DNA of 64,000 bases from Gryllotalpicola protaetiae. Its GTDB lineage: Bacteria; Actinomycetota; Actinomycetes; Actinomycetales; Microbacteriaceae. Below, piece by piece: positions 17,046 to 24,639 of this stretch (positions are counted from its first letter, which is position 1; each line of letters opens with the position of its first letter). The stretch is from positions 2,604,001 through 2,668,000 of the forward strand of contig NZ_CP032624.1 of the NCBI RefSeq assembly GCF_003627055.1. Direction: 5' to 3'. Below the pieces are notes generated by a model, which saw only the letters and a program-made list of their open reading frames with translations, was not told where the DNA came from and made no database searches. The position numbers were made by a program, and so were the translations under genes.

Positions 17046-18365
17046 TCACAGGCGGCCGGCGGCCTTGAGCGCGAGGTACGCGTCGGTGACGGCCGGCGGC
17101 AGCGCCTCGGGCGTCCCGGTGACGACGTGCGCGCCGAGTCCCCGCACCGCCTCGCCGAGCCGCGCGGTGTCGAGCAGAGCGCGCTCGGCTGCGGCCGCGC
17201 GGTACACCGCGGCACGGTCGTCGAGGCGACGCGCGGCTTCTGCGACCACAGGATCGGTGACGGATGCCACGAGCACCGTGTGCGTGGCGGTGAGCTGCCC
17301 GAGCACCGCCAGCAGCCCCTGCGCCGCGCCGATCGAGTCGAGCGAGGTGAGCAGCACGACGAGCGCGCGCTGTGCGGTGAGCGCGCGCACCTGGCCGGGC
17401 ACGGCGCGCCAGTCCATCTCGATCAGCTCGGGGCTGACGGATGCCAGCGCGTCGACCTCCTGGCTCAGCAACTCCGCGCCCGAGGCGCCGTGCACCCGAG
17501 CCCGCACCCGGCGGTCGTACGCGAGCAGATCGACGCGGTCGCCGGCCCGGTCGGCGATCACCGACAGCAGCAGGGCGGCCTCGATCGCGGTGTCGAGGCG
17601 CGGCTCGTCGCCGATGCGCGCCGCAGAGGTGCGGCTCGAGTCGACCACGACGACGATGCGCCGGTCGCGCTCCGGACGCCACGTGCGCACCACGAGCTTG
17701 GGAGGAAGAGTCGTCGCCCTGGCGCTCGCCCGCCAATCGATCGACCGCACGTCGTCGCCGCGCACGTACTCGCGCAGCGAGTCGAACTCGGTGCCCTGGC
17801 CGCGGATCCTCACCGCCGTGCGCCCGTCGAGCTCGCGCAGCCGCGCGAGCCGCGACGGCACATGCCTGCGCGAGAGGAACGGCGGAAGCACGCGCACGGC
17901 CCCGGGTGCGGCGAGCACCGACTGTCGAGCGGCGAGGCCGAGCGGCCCGAACGACCGCACCGTCACCTGCTCCACGCGGCGCTCGCCGCGGCGCGTCGGC
18001 GTGAGCGTCAGCGTGAGGGCACGGCGCTCGCCACCGGGAACGATGACGCGCTGGCGCGCCGTCGAGGGCCCGGCCGAAGGCTGCCACGCGTCGCGGACGA
18101 CGGCCCGAAGCATCCGCCGCCCCTGATTGCCGACGAGCAGCACCGACGCGACCGACTCGCCCAGCCGCACCCGCGCGGGCAGCTCGCGCGCGAGCCCGAG
18201 CGTGCGCGGCGACGCGGCGAGCCACAGATCGACCGACGCGAGCAGCGCGCACAGCACGACCCAGCCGGCGAGCACCCCCCAGGCGGCGCCGACGGTGTCG
18301 CCGAGCAGCACGAGCGGCACGGCGCCCAGCGCGACGAGCACCGTGAACCGTCCCGTCAGCGCCAT
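17046..18365 (-). CDS. DUF58 domain protein (MoxR partner)
   Basis: A 439-residue protein: two N-terminal membrane helices, a beta-rich region, then the DUF58 core (REYVRGDDVRSIDWRASARA at about 210-230) and a VWA-like fold with VVVVDSSRTS. DUF58 proteins are encoded with MoxR AAA ATPases and are thought to act with them in protein maturation or envelope stress. GGAGG lies five bases before the ATG at 18365. A long hairpin (18384-18446) separates it from moxR upstream, perhaps lowering expression relative to moxR. Last gene of the operon. Confidence 0.85.
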   Translation of the reverse strand: MALTGRFTVLVALGAVPLVLLGDTVGAAWGVLAGWVVLCALLASVDLWLAASPRTLGLARELPARVRLGESVASVLLVGNQGRRMLRAVVRDAWQPSAGPSTARQRVIVPGGERRALTLTLTPTRRGERRVEQVTVRSFGPLGLAARQSVLAAPGAVRVLPPFLSRRHVPSRLARLRELDGRTAVRIRGQGTEFDSLREYVRGDDVRSIDWRASARATTLPPKLVVRTWRPERDRRIVVVVDSSRTSAARIGDEPRLDTAIEAALLLSVIADRAGDRVDLLAYDRRVRARVHGASGAELLSQEVDALASVSPELIEMDWRAVPGQVRALTAQRALVVLLTSLDSIGAAQGLLAVLGQLTATHTVLVASVTDPVVAEAARRLDDRAAVYRAAAAERALLDTARLGEAVRGLGAHVVTGTPEALPPAVTDAYLALKAAGRL

Positions 18366-18383
18366 CGCCGCCTCCGGCGCCCG

Positions 18384-18446
18384 CGCCGAGACGTGCCGAA
18401 ATGCGGTGTCCGCGCCGCCTCAGCGACGTTTTGGCACGTCTCGGCG
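18384..18446 (-). repeat. Long inverted repeat between moxR and DUF58
   Basis: Two 18-base arms (CGCCGAGACGTGCCGAAA at 18384-18401 and its complement at 18429-18446) match at 17 positions around a 27-base loop. It sits inside the operon just after the moxR stop, without a following T run in the direction of transcription, so it may be an RNA-stabilising or attenuating hairpin or a solitary palindromic repeat. Confidence 0.65.
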
Positions 18447-18457
18447 AGCGCAGGCAT

Positions 18458-19420
18458 CTAGATCGGCACCTGCACCTGCTGCAGGATCGACTGCAGGATG
18501 GCGTCGGGCGTGACCTGCTCGAGCTCGGCCTCTGGCCTCAGCTGGATGCGGTGCCGCCAGACCGACACGGCCATCGCCTTCACGTGATCGGGCGTGATCG
18601 CGTCGTAGCCCGACAGCCACGCCCATGCCTTCGCGGCCGCGAGCAGGGCCGTCGCGCCGCGCGGGCTGACGCCGAGCCGCACCGACGGCGACAGCCGCGT
18701 CGCGCGGGCGAGGTCGACGACGTAGCCGAGCACGTCATCGCGCGCGCCGACCCGGGTGACGGCTGCGCGGGCGGCCGCGATCTCGGTCGCGCCGATGACC
18801 GGCGTGACGCCCGCGGTGGCGAGCGAACGCGGGTCGAAGCCCGCAGAGTGCCGCCGCAGCACCTCGAGCTCGGCGTCGCGCTCGGGCAGCGGCAAGGTGA
18901 CCTTGAGCAGGAACCGGTCGAGCTGCGCCTCCGGCAGCGGGTACGTGCCCTCGTACTCGATCGGGTTCTGCGTCGCCGCGACGATGAACGGCGCGGGCAG
19001 CGGGTGCGAGACGCCGTCGACCGAGACCTGCCGCTCCTCCATCGCCTCGAGCAGCGCCGACTGCGTTTTGGGCGGGGTGCGGTTGATCTCGTCGGCCAGC
19101 AGGATGTTCGTGAAGACAGGCCCCTCGCGGAACTCGAACTGTGCCGTCGCGGGGTCGAACACGACGGAGCCGGTCACGTCGCCGGGCATCAGATCGGGTG
19201 TGAACTGCACACGTTTGGTGTCGAGGGCGAGCGCCGTCGACAGGGCGCGCACGAGCAGCGTCTTCGCGACGCCGGGCACGCCCTCGAGCAGCACGTGCCC
19301 GTTCGCGAGCAGGGCGATGATGAGCCCGCTCACGGCGCCGCCCTGCCCGACCACCGCCTTCCCCACCTCGTCGCGCACCCGCGCGAACGCCTGCCTGAGC
19401 TGATCGTCTTCCGCTGTCAT
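18458..19420 (-). CDS. MoxR-family AAA ATPase
   Basis: A 320-residue AAA+ protein of the MoxR group. Walker A is LEGVPGVAKTLLVRAL (about residue 45), Walker B is LLADEINRTPPKTQSALLEAM, followed by the MoxR hallmark FIVAATQNPIEYEGTYPLPEAQLDRF sensor region. It is expected to work as a chaperone with the DUF58/VWA proteins. The ATG at 19420 overlaps the DUF4350 stop (ATGA) and has GGAG ten bases upstream; a further in-frame ATG at 19429 is less well placed. Confidence 0.92.
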   Translation of the reverse strand: MTAEDDQLRQAFARVRDEVGKAVVGQGGAVSGLIIALLANGHVLLEGVPGVAKTLLVRALSTALALDTKRVQFTPDLMPGDVTGSVVFDPATAQFEFREGPVFTNILLADEINRTPPKTQSALLEAMEERQVSVDGVSHPLPAPFIVAATQNPIEYEGTYPLPEAQLDRFLLKVTLPLPERDAELEVLRRHSAGFDPRSLATAGVTPVIGATEIAAARAAVTRVGARDDVLGYVVDLARATRLSPSVRLGVSPRGATALLAAAKAWAWLSGYDAITPDHVKAMAVSVWRHRIQLRPEAELEQVTPDAILQSILQQVQVPI

Positions 19421-20469
19421 CGGTGCCATTCTCCAGGTTGGTTCGATCCGGTGACGGATGCCTCGAGCGCCGCCACCCGCCGGGTGAGTTCCATGAGCTC
19501 GGCATCGGTGCGGGGCTCGGCGTCGAGCAGCGTCCCGCGAACCCCGGCCGGGTCGAGTCGCAGTCGCGCGGCGACGGCGGCGCAGACATCCGTCACCGCC
19601 GCCCCCGGCCCCAGCCCGAGACGCGTCGCCAGTCGCCCGACCGCGCCCATGCGCACGGCGTCGAGCGCCGTGAGCCGCGCGTCGGAGCGCTGGTACAGCC
19701 GAGCGCGCCCCTCGAGCGCCTCGCTCGCGCGCACGACGACCGGCAGGTCCTCGATGACGAGCGCGCCGAAGCGCCGCCCGCGCCACGCGGCCGCCGCCGC
19801 GACGATGAGCGCCGCGAGCACGATGAGCGGCGTCACCCACGGCGGCGTGAGGTCGGCGATGGTCTTCGGCGCGGTCACTCCGAGGTCGCTGAGGCCGGGC
19901 GTGTACCAGACCAGCACCCGCGTGCCGCCGAGCAGCCGGATCGCCTCGCCCGCGTTGCCTCCCTCGGCGATGTGCTGGTTCTCGAGCACGCTCGCCGTGC
20001 GGATCACGGCGACGTCCCGGCCGGCTGCCCGCAGTGCGTCCGCCATGCCCTTCGGCGGCGCGATGAGCACCGTGCGCTCAGCGAGGCGGTCGTCGCCGGC
20101 GAGCTTCGCGACCGGAAGGAAACGGTTCGGGTCGTACACCGCGATCGTCACCTGGTCCGGGGCCGCGTCGGCCGCGGCGTCGGCGGCCTGCTCGAGCGTG
20201 GTCGCCGGCCGCACGTCGACGCCGTGCGCGCGCAGCACCTCGACGAGCGCCTTCGCACCGGTCGGCGTTGCGCTCGCCGGGTCGAGCGGCGGCCGCTGCT
20301 GCGCCGACTGCCCGGCGATGAGGACGCCGAGGACCGCCACGACGATGGCGACCACGCCGATCACGATGCGGCCGCGGGACGCGCGCAGACGGCGACCCAG
20401 CGTGGGCGTGAGCACGGGGGCGGATGCCTGGTCCGGCGCTGCCGCAGAACGGGCATCCGTCGCCGTCAT
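19417..20469 (-). CDS. DUF4350 domain membrane protein
   Basis: A 350-residue protein with one helix near residues 34-53, an extracytoplasmic DUF4350 region (PTGAKALVEVLRAHGVDVRP onward, related to GATase-like folds), a second helix near 225-245, and a cytoplasmic C-terminus. DUF4350 genes regularly occur between DUF4129 and MoxR genes in actinobacteria. Both ends overlap neighbours by four bases, so the operon is tightly coupled. The molecular role is unknown. Confidence 0.82.
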   Translation of the reverse strand: MTATDARSAAAPDQASAPVLTPTLGRRLRASRGRIVIGVVAIVVAVLGVLIAGQSAQQRPPLDPASATPTGAKALVEVLRAHGVDVRPATTLEQAADAAADAAPDQVTIAVYDPNRFLPVAKLAGDDRLAERTVLIAPPKGMADALRAAGRDVAVIRTASVLENQHIAEGGNAGEAIRLLGGTRVLVWYTPGLSDLGVTAPKTIADLTPPWVTPLIVLAALIVAAAAAWRGRRFGALVIEDLPVVVRASEALEGRARLYQRSDARLTALDAVRMGAVGRLATRLGLGPGAAVTDVCAAVAARLRLDPAGVRGTLLDAEPRTDAELMELTRRVAALEASVTGSNQPGEWHR

Positions 20470-21116
20470 CGCGCCACCGCCGCAAAGGCGGGAGCAGTGC
20501 GCCGCAGCCGCTCGTCGAGCTCGCGCAGCCGCTCGTGCGACCCGCGGTCCTGCGCGCGGCCGAGATAGCGTGCCGCGTCGAAGGTGTCGGCGGCATCGCG
20601 GAGGCCGGCGGCGTCGCCGGGGAACACGGCCGCTGCAGCGAGCGCCACCTCGTGCGCGGTCGTGCCCGGCCGCACCGCGACGACCGTGCGCTCGGCGAGC
20701 GACGCCGCGATCGCGCGGAAGCGTTCGAGCACGGCGAGCGAGAAGTCGCCCTGCGCGGCTGCGCGATCGGCGGCGGCGCGCAGCTGTTCGGCCGTGCGGG
20801 TGTCGGCGACCTCACCCCTGAGCCGCGCGGCGCGCGAGCGCCGGTTCAGCCGGGGCAGGCCGAAGCGCAGCACCGCGAACACGACGATCGCGAGCACGAG
20901 TGCCCCGCCTGCGACCGCGAGCCAGCCGCCGGAGCCGCCCGTGCCGCCGAGGTGCAGCGAGTCGAACCAGTCCGAGACCCGCTGGCTGAGCTCGTCGAAC
21001 CAGTTCGGCCGCGCCGACGCGTACTCGGGTTTGCTGAGCTCCTGGACGAGCCAGCGCCGGGCGGTGTCGTCGTCGGGCGTGAGCGGTGGCCCGCCGCCCG
21101 CCGCGCTGGGGCTCAC
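20466..21116 (-). CDS. DUF4129 domain membrane protein
   Basis: A 216-residue protein with one central membrane helix (WLAVAGGALVLAIVVFAVLRFG) and a C-terminal DUF4129 domain (FSLAVLERFRAIAASLAERT, RPGTTAHEVALAAAAVFP), which resembles the cytoplasmic part of transglutaminase-like membrane proteins found with MoxR-DUF58 pairs. The GTG at 21116 overlaps the upstream stop (GTGA). The N-terminal portion is short. Function unknown. Confidence 0.82.
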   Translation of the reverse strand: MSPSAAGGGPPLTPDDDTARRWLVQELSKPEYASARPNWFDELSQRVSDWFDSLHLGGTGGSGGWLAVAGGALVLAIVVFAVLRFGLPRLNRRSRAARLRGEVADTRTAEQLRAAADRAAAQGDFSLAVLERFRAIAASLAERTVVAVRPGTTAHEVALAAAAVFPGDAAGLRDAADTFDAARYLGRAQDRGSHERLRELDERLRRTAPAFAAVAR

Positions 21117-22249
21117 CACGTGCCGGGCGCGGGCTGCGGCGCGAACTGCGGCGTCGCGAACGGGTCGCCGAGCGGGCGCCCCGCCTGCCGGTCCTCGACG
21201 AAGCGTGTGAGCGTCAGGTCGAGGCCCTCCCGGCGCATCCGCTGGTCGACGTAGACGACGACGCCTGCTGCCGCCTGGATGACGCTGGTCACCGCGCCGA
21301 TCACCAGCGTGAAGAGCAGCAGAGCGCCGTAGGACACGGCGGCGATCGTGAGCGACGTCGTGTCGACGCCCGTCAGCGAGCTCGGCGTGCCGGTCGGGAA
21401 AGCGGCGCCGACTGCGAACTGGAAGACGAGCGAGATCGGTGTGCTGACGACCTGCGTCGCCACCGAGCAGATGACGATGACGAGCAGCTGGGCGCCGAAC
21501 ACGCGCCAGAAGCCGCCGCGGGCGAGCCGCCACGAGCGCGCGATTCCGGCGCGGACGCCGAGGCGCTCGAGCATGATGGCGGATGCCGCGAGCGAGGTCT
21601 TCGCCCACACCCACGCCCACAGCACGAGGAACCCGAGGAAGAGCAGGATGCCGACGATCACGCCGACGGCGATGAGCGCGCCGGCGCCGCTCCCGCCGTT
21701 AACGGCGCCGGGGATCACGATCGCGGCCACGATGCCGCCGAGCACGGCGATGCCGACGACGAAGCCCGCGCCGACGAGGAAGACGAAACCGACGAGCGCC
21801 CAGCGCCGGCCGCGGGTCGCGCGCCACAGCTGGCCGGCGCGCGGCTTGTGCCCGAGCACGCCGTTGGCGACGTCGATCACGACGATGCCCTGCAGGAACC
21901 CGCTCGCGATGACGCTGAGCGCGACGGTGACGAGCGCCGCGAGGATGACCGCGGCGACGCCGCCCGCGGTGATGGCGTCGCGATCGGCATCCGTCGCCCG
22001 CGACAGCCGGTAGAGGAACAGGCCGGTCACGCCCCCGACGATCAGCAGCGTGCCGAGCAGCACGACGACCTGGATGAGGATCGCCGAGCCGAACAACGCG
22101 CCCGCGTTGCGGCGCAGCACCTGGAACGGGGTGCCGAGCAGCTGGCCGAAGGTGAGCGGCCGGAGCGGGATGAGCCCGGGCTTCGGCGGCGGGGTCCAGG
22201 CGGGAGCGGCCCCGTACTGGGGTGGCTGCCAGGCGGCCGGATCGCTCAT
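21113..22249 (-). CDS. Polytopic membrane protein heading the MoxR operon
   Basis: A 378-residue protein with a Pro-rich cytoplasmic N-terminus (AAWQPPQYGAAPAWTPPPKP), then about six helices, Gly-rich in the middle. Its RPLTFGQLLGTPFQVLRRNAG start resembles the membrane region of glycerophosphodiester phosphodiesterase-like proteins found at this position beside mtrA in related species. No catalytic domain is present. The start at 22249 is seven bases after a TAGGTT -10 and lacks a ribosome site, consistent with a leaderless operon transcript. It is divergent from mtrA. Confidence 0.78.
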   Translation of the reverse strand: MSDPAAWQPPQYGAAPAWTPPPKPGLIPLRPLTFGQLLGTPFQVLRRNAGALFGSAILIQVVVLLGTLLIVGGVTGLFLYRLSRATDADRDAITAGGVAAVILAALVTVALSVIASGFLQGIVVIDVANGVLGHKPRAGQLWRATRGRRWALVGFVFLVGAGFVVGIAVLGGIVAAIVIPGAVNGGSGAGALIAVGVIVGILLFLGFLVLWAWVWAKTSLAASAIMLERLGVRAGIARSWRLARGGFWRVFGAQLLVIVICSVATQVVSTPISLVFQFAVGAAFPTGTPSSLTGVDTTSLTIAAVSYGALLLFTLVIGAVTSVIQAAAGVVVYVDQRMRREGLDLTLTRFVEDRQAGRPLGDPFATPQFAPQPAPGTW

Positions 22250-22256
22250 AACGACT

Positions 22257-22262
22257 AACCTA
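22257..22262 (-). promoter_or_regulatory. Leaderless -10 element for the MoxR operon
   Basis: TAGGTT on the minus strand, seven bases before the ATG at 22249. It shares two base pairs with the candidate mtrA -10 on the other strand. Confidence 0.55.
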
Positions 22263-22266
22263 GACA
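22261..22266 (+). promoter_or_regulatory. Candidate mtrA -10 element
   Basis: TAGACA, placed so that the transcript would have a leader of about 40 bases ending in the GGGGAGAAG ribosome site before the TTG at 22313. No clear -35. Confidence 0.4.
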
Positions 22267-22312
22267 GCGCAGACCATCGGCTTGCGTTTTTGAGCCTCCA
22301 TCTGGGGAGAAG

Positions 22313-22990
22313 TTGAGTACACGAATCCTCGTTGTCGACGATGACACGGCGCTTGCGGAGATGATCGGAATCGTCCTGCGCAGCGAAGGCTTCGATCCCG
22401 TGTTCTGCGCAGACGGCGCGCTCGCCGTCGACGCTTTCCGGCAGAGCACTCCAGATCTCGTGCTGCTCGATCTCATGCTGCCCGGCCTCGACGGCATCGA
22501 GGTGGCCGAGCGGCTCCGCTCGTTCTCCGGCGTGCCGATCATCATGCTGACGGCCAAGTCCGACACGGCCGACGTGGTGCGCGGGCTCGAGACGGGCGCA
22601 GACGACTACATGGTGAAGCCGTTCAACCCGAAAGAGCTCGTCGCCCGGGTGCGCGCGCGGCTGCGCCCGTCGAGCGCAGCCGCGGCGAGCCAGTCGGTCC
22701 AGGTCGGCGACCTCACGATCGATGTGGCCGCCCACGAGGTGCGCCGCGGCGACGAGCGCATCAACCTGACGCCGCTCGAGTTCGACCTGCTGCTGGCGCT
22801 CGCGACCAAGCCCCAGCAGGTGTTCACCCGCGAGATGCTCCTCGAGCAGGTGTGGGGCTATCACTACAAGGCGGACACGCGCCTCGTGAACGTGCACGTG
22901 CAGCGCCTGCGCGCCAAGGTCGAGCACGACCCCGACAATCCGCGCATCGTGCAGACCGTGCGCGGCGTCGGGTACCGCGCCGGCGCGTAG
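22313..22990 (+). CDS. mtrA: DNA-binding response regulator MtrA
   Basis: A 225-residue OmpR/PhoB-type regulator. The receiver domain has the acidic pocket VVDDD and the phosphoacceptor Asp53 (VLLDLMLPGLDG); the C-terminal winged helix ends with HVQRLRAKVEHDPDNPRIVQTVRGVGYRAGA. MtrA controls cell-wall hydrolases, division and replication-linked genes in actinobacteria. The start is a TTG at 22313 with GGGGAGAAG directly upstream. It heads mtrA-mtrB-lpqB, and the following mtrB also seems to have its own leaderless promoter. Confidence 0.95.
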   Translation: MSTRILVVDDDTALAEMIGIVLRSEGFDPVFCADGALAVDAFRQSTPDLVLLDLMLPGLDGIEVAERLRSFSGVPIIMLTAKSDTADVVRGLETGADDYMVKPFNPKELVARVRARLRPSSAAAASQSVQVGDLTIDVAAHEVRRGDERINLTPLEFDLLLALATKPQQVFTREMLLEQVWGYHYKADTRLVNVHVQRLRAKVEHDPDNPRIVQTVRGVGYRAGA

Positions 22991-23000
22991 CGCGCGCACT

Positions 23001-23006
23001 TAAACT
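23001..23006 (+). promoter_or_regulatory. Leaderless -10 element for mtrB
   Basis: TAAACT in the short mtrA-mtrB gap, seven bases before the ATG at 23014. It suggests that mtrB can also be transcribed apart from mtrA. Confidence 0.5.
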
Positions 23007-23013
23007 TCACCCC

Positions 23014-24639
23014 ATGACGACGGCTGCTCTGCGGGTGACGACGGCGTGGTGGCGCCGCCCCGCCGACTGGCCGGCGGCGATCGCCCGCGTGTGGTCGCGC
23101 TCGCTGCAGTTCCGCACCGTGGTGATCACCGTCTGCCTCTCGGGCGTCGCCATCCTCGTCACCGGGCTCGTCATCTCGTACTCGGTCGGCAGCGACCTCT
23201 ACAACTCGCGCCTCGAGCAGGCGCTGCGCGATGCGAGCCGTGCCCAGCAGCAGGTGCAGGCGACCCTCGACGCGACCGACGCGAGCGACCCGGCCACGGT
23301 GCTCGGGCTCGGCCAGGTCGTGCAGACCCGAGTCCAGGGAGCCTCGTCGAGCCGCATGCTCGCCTTCATCCGCAAGCCGGGCCAGGCGGCCGACCCGCAG
23401 GCGCCCACCGACTACACGGCGGGCGGCATGACGCAGGCCATGATCTCGCCGCAGCTCGCGGCCGCCGTCGCGAAGTCGTCCGACACGCTGTACTCGCAGT
23501 CGGTCGCGCTGCCCGTCGACGGCGCGCCGGACACGGTGACGCACCCCGGCGTCATCGTCGGCGCTCAGATCCAGCTGCCGACCGCCGGCACGTATCAGAT
23601 CTTCCTCGGCTACGACCTGAGCGATGCGGAGCAGACCCTGAACTTCGTGCAGCGCACCCTCGTGCTCGCGGGCGTCGCCCTGATCGCGCTCATCGGGGCG
23701 GTGACCTTCGTCGTCGTGCGCTTCGTCGTCGCGCCGATCCAGCTCGCCGCCGTCACCAGCCGCCGTCTTGCCGCGGGCGACCTCGAGGTGCGCATCCCCG
23801 AGAACGGGCAGGACGTCTTCACGACGCTCGCCCGCTCGTTCAACGCCATGGCCGACAGCCTGCAGCAGCAAATCACGCAGCTCGCGACGCTCTCGCAGCT
23901 GCAGCAGAGATTCGTGTCGGATGTCTCGCACGAGCTGCGCACGCCGCTGACCACCATCCGCCTGGCCTCTGAGCACCTCTACGACCGCAAGGGCGCCTTC
24001 GACGAGACGACCTCGCGCACGGCCGAGCTGCTGCACGCGCAGGTCCAGCGCTTCGATCTGCTGCTGTCCGACCTGCTCGAGATCAGCCGCTACGACGCGG
24101 GCTCTGTGTCGCTCGAGATCGAGTCGACGAGTGTCGTCAAGCTCGCGGAGGACGCCATCGAGGAGTTCGAGCCGCTCGCGCACGCGAACGGCACCGAGCT
24201 GCGGCTCTCGGCCCCCGGCGGCTACTCCGAGGTGCCGATGGATGCCCGCCGCGTCCGCCGCGTCATCCGCAACCTTCTCGGCAACGCGATCGAGCACGGC
24301 GAGGGCAAGCCGATCGACGTCATCGTCGACAGCAACTCGACCGCCGTCGCGCTCGCCGTGCGCGACCACGGCATGGGCATGAGCGAGAGCGACGTCGGCC
24401 ACGTCTTCGACCGGTTCTGGCGGGCCGACCCGTCGCGGCGCCGCACGATCGGCGGCACGGGCCTCGGCCTCGCGATCTCGCAGGAGGACGCGCTGATCCA
24501 CGGCGGCGTCATCGACGTGTGGTCGCGCCCGGGGGAGGGCTCGTGCTTCCGGCTCACCCTGCCGCGAGGGCGGGGCGCGGTGATCGCCGAGTCGCCGATC
24601 CCGCTGCAGCCGGCCGACGCGGAAGGGGGCGCGTCATGA
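23014..24639 (+). CDS. mtrB: Sensor histidine kinase MtrB
   Basis: A 541-residue membrane kinase: first helix at about 32-57, an extracytoplasmic sensor region to about 220, a second helix, a HAMP domain (VVAPIQLAAVTSRRLAAGDL), the H box with His306 in SDVSHELRTPLTT, and an HATPase domain with NLLGNAIEHGEGK and GLGLAI motifs. It phosphorylates MtrA and in relatives is localised at septa. The stop overlaps the lpqB ATG by four bases. No ribosome site precedes the ATG. Confidence 0.94.
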   Translation: MTTAALRVTTAWWRRPADWPAAIARVWSRSLQFRTVVITVCLSGVAILVTGLVISYSVGSDLYNSRLEQALRDASRAQQQVQATLDATDASDPATVLGLGQVVQTRVQGASSSRMLAFIRKPGQAADPQAPTDYTAGGMTQAMISPQLAAAVAKSSDTLYSQSVALPVDGAPDTVTHPGVIVGAQIQLPTAGTYQIFLGYDLSDAEQTLNFVQRTLVLAGVALIALIGAVTFVVVRFVVAPIQLAAVTSRRLAAGDLEVRIPENGQDVFTTLARSFNAMADSLQQQITQLATLSQLQQRFVSDVSHELRTPLTTIRLASEHLYDRKGAFDETTSRTAELLHAQVQRFDLLLSDLLEISRYDAGSVSLEIESTSVVKLAEDAIEEFEPLAHANGTELRLSAPGGYSEVPMDARRVRRVIRNLLGNAIEHGEGKPIDVIVDSNSTAVALAVRDHGMGMSESDVGHVFDRFWRADPSRRRTIGGTGLGLAISQEDALIHGGVIDVWSRPGEGSCFRLTLPRGRGAVIAESPIPLQPADAEGGAS

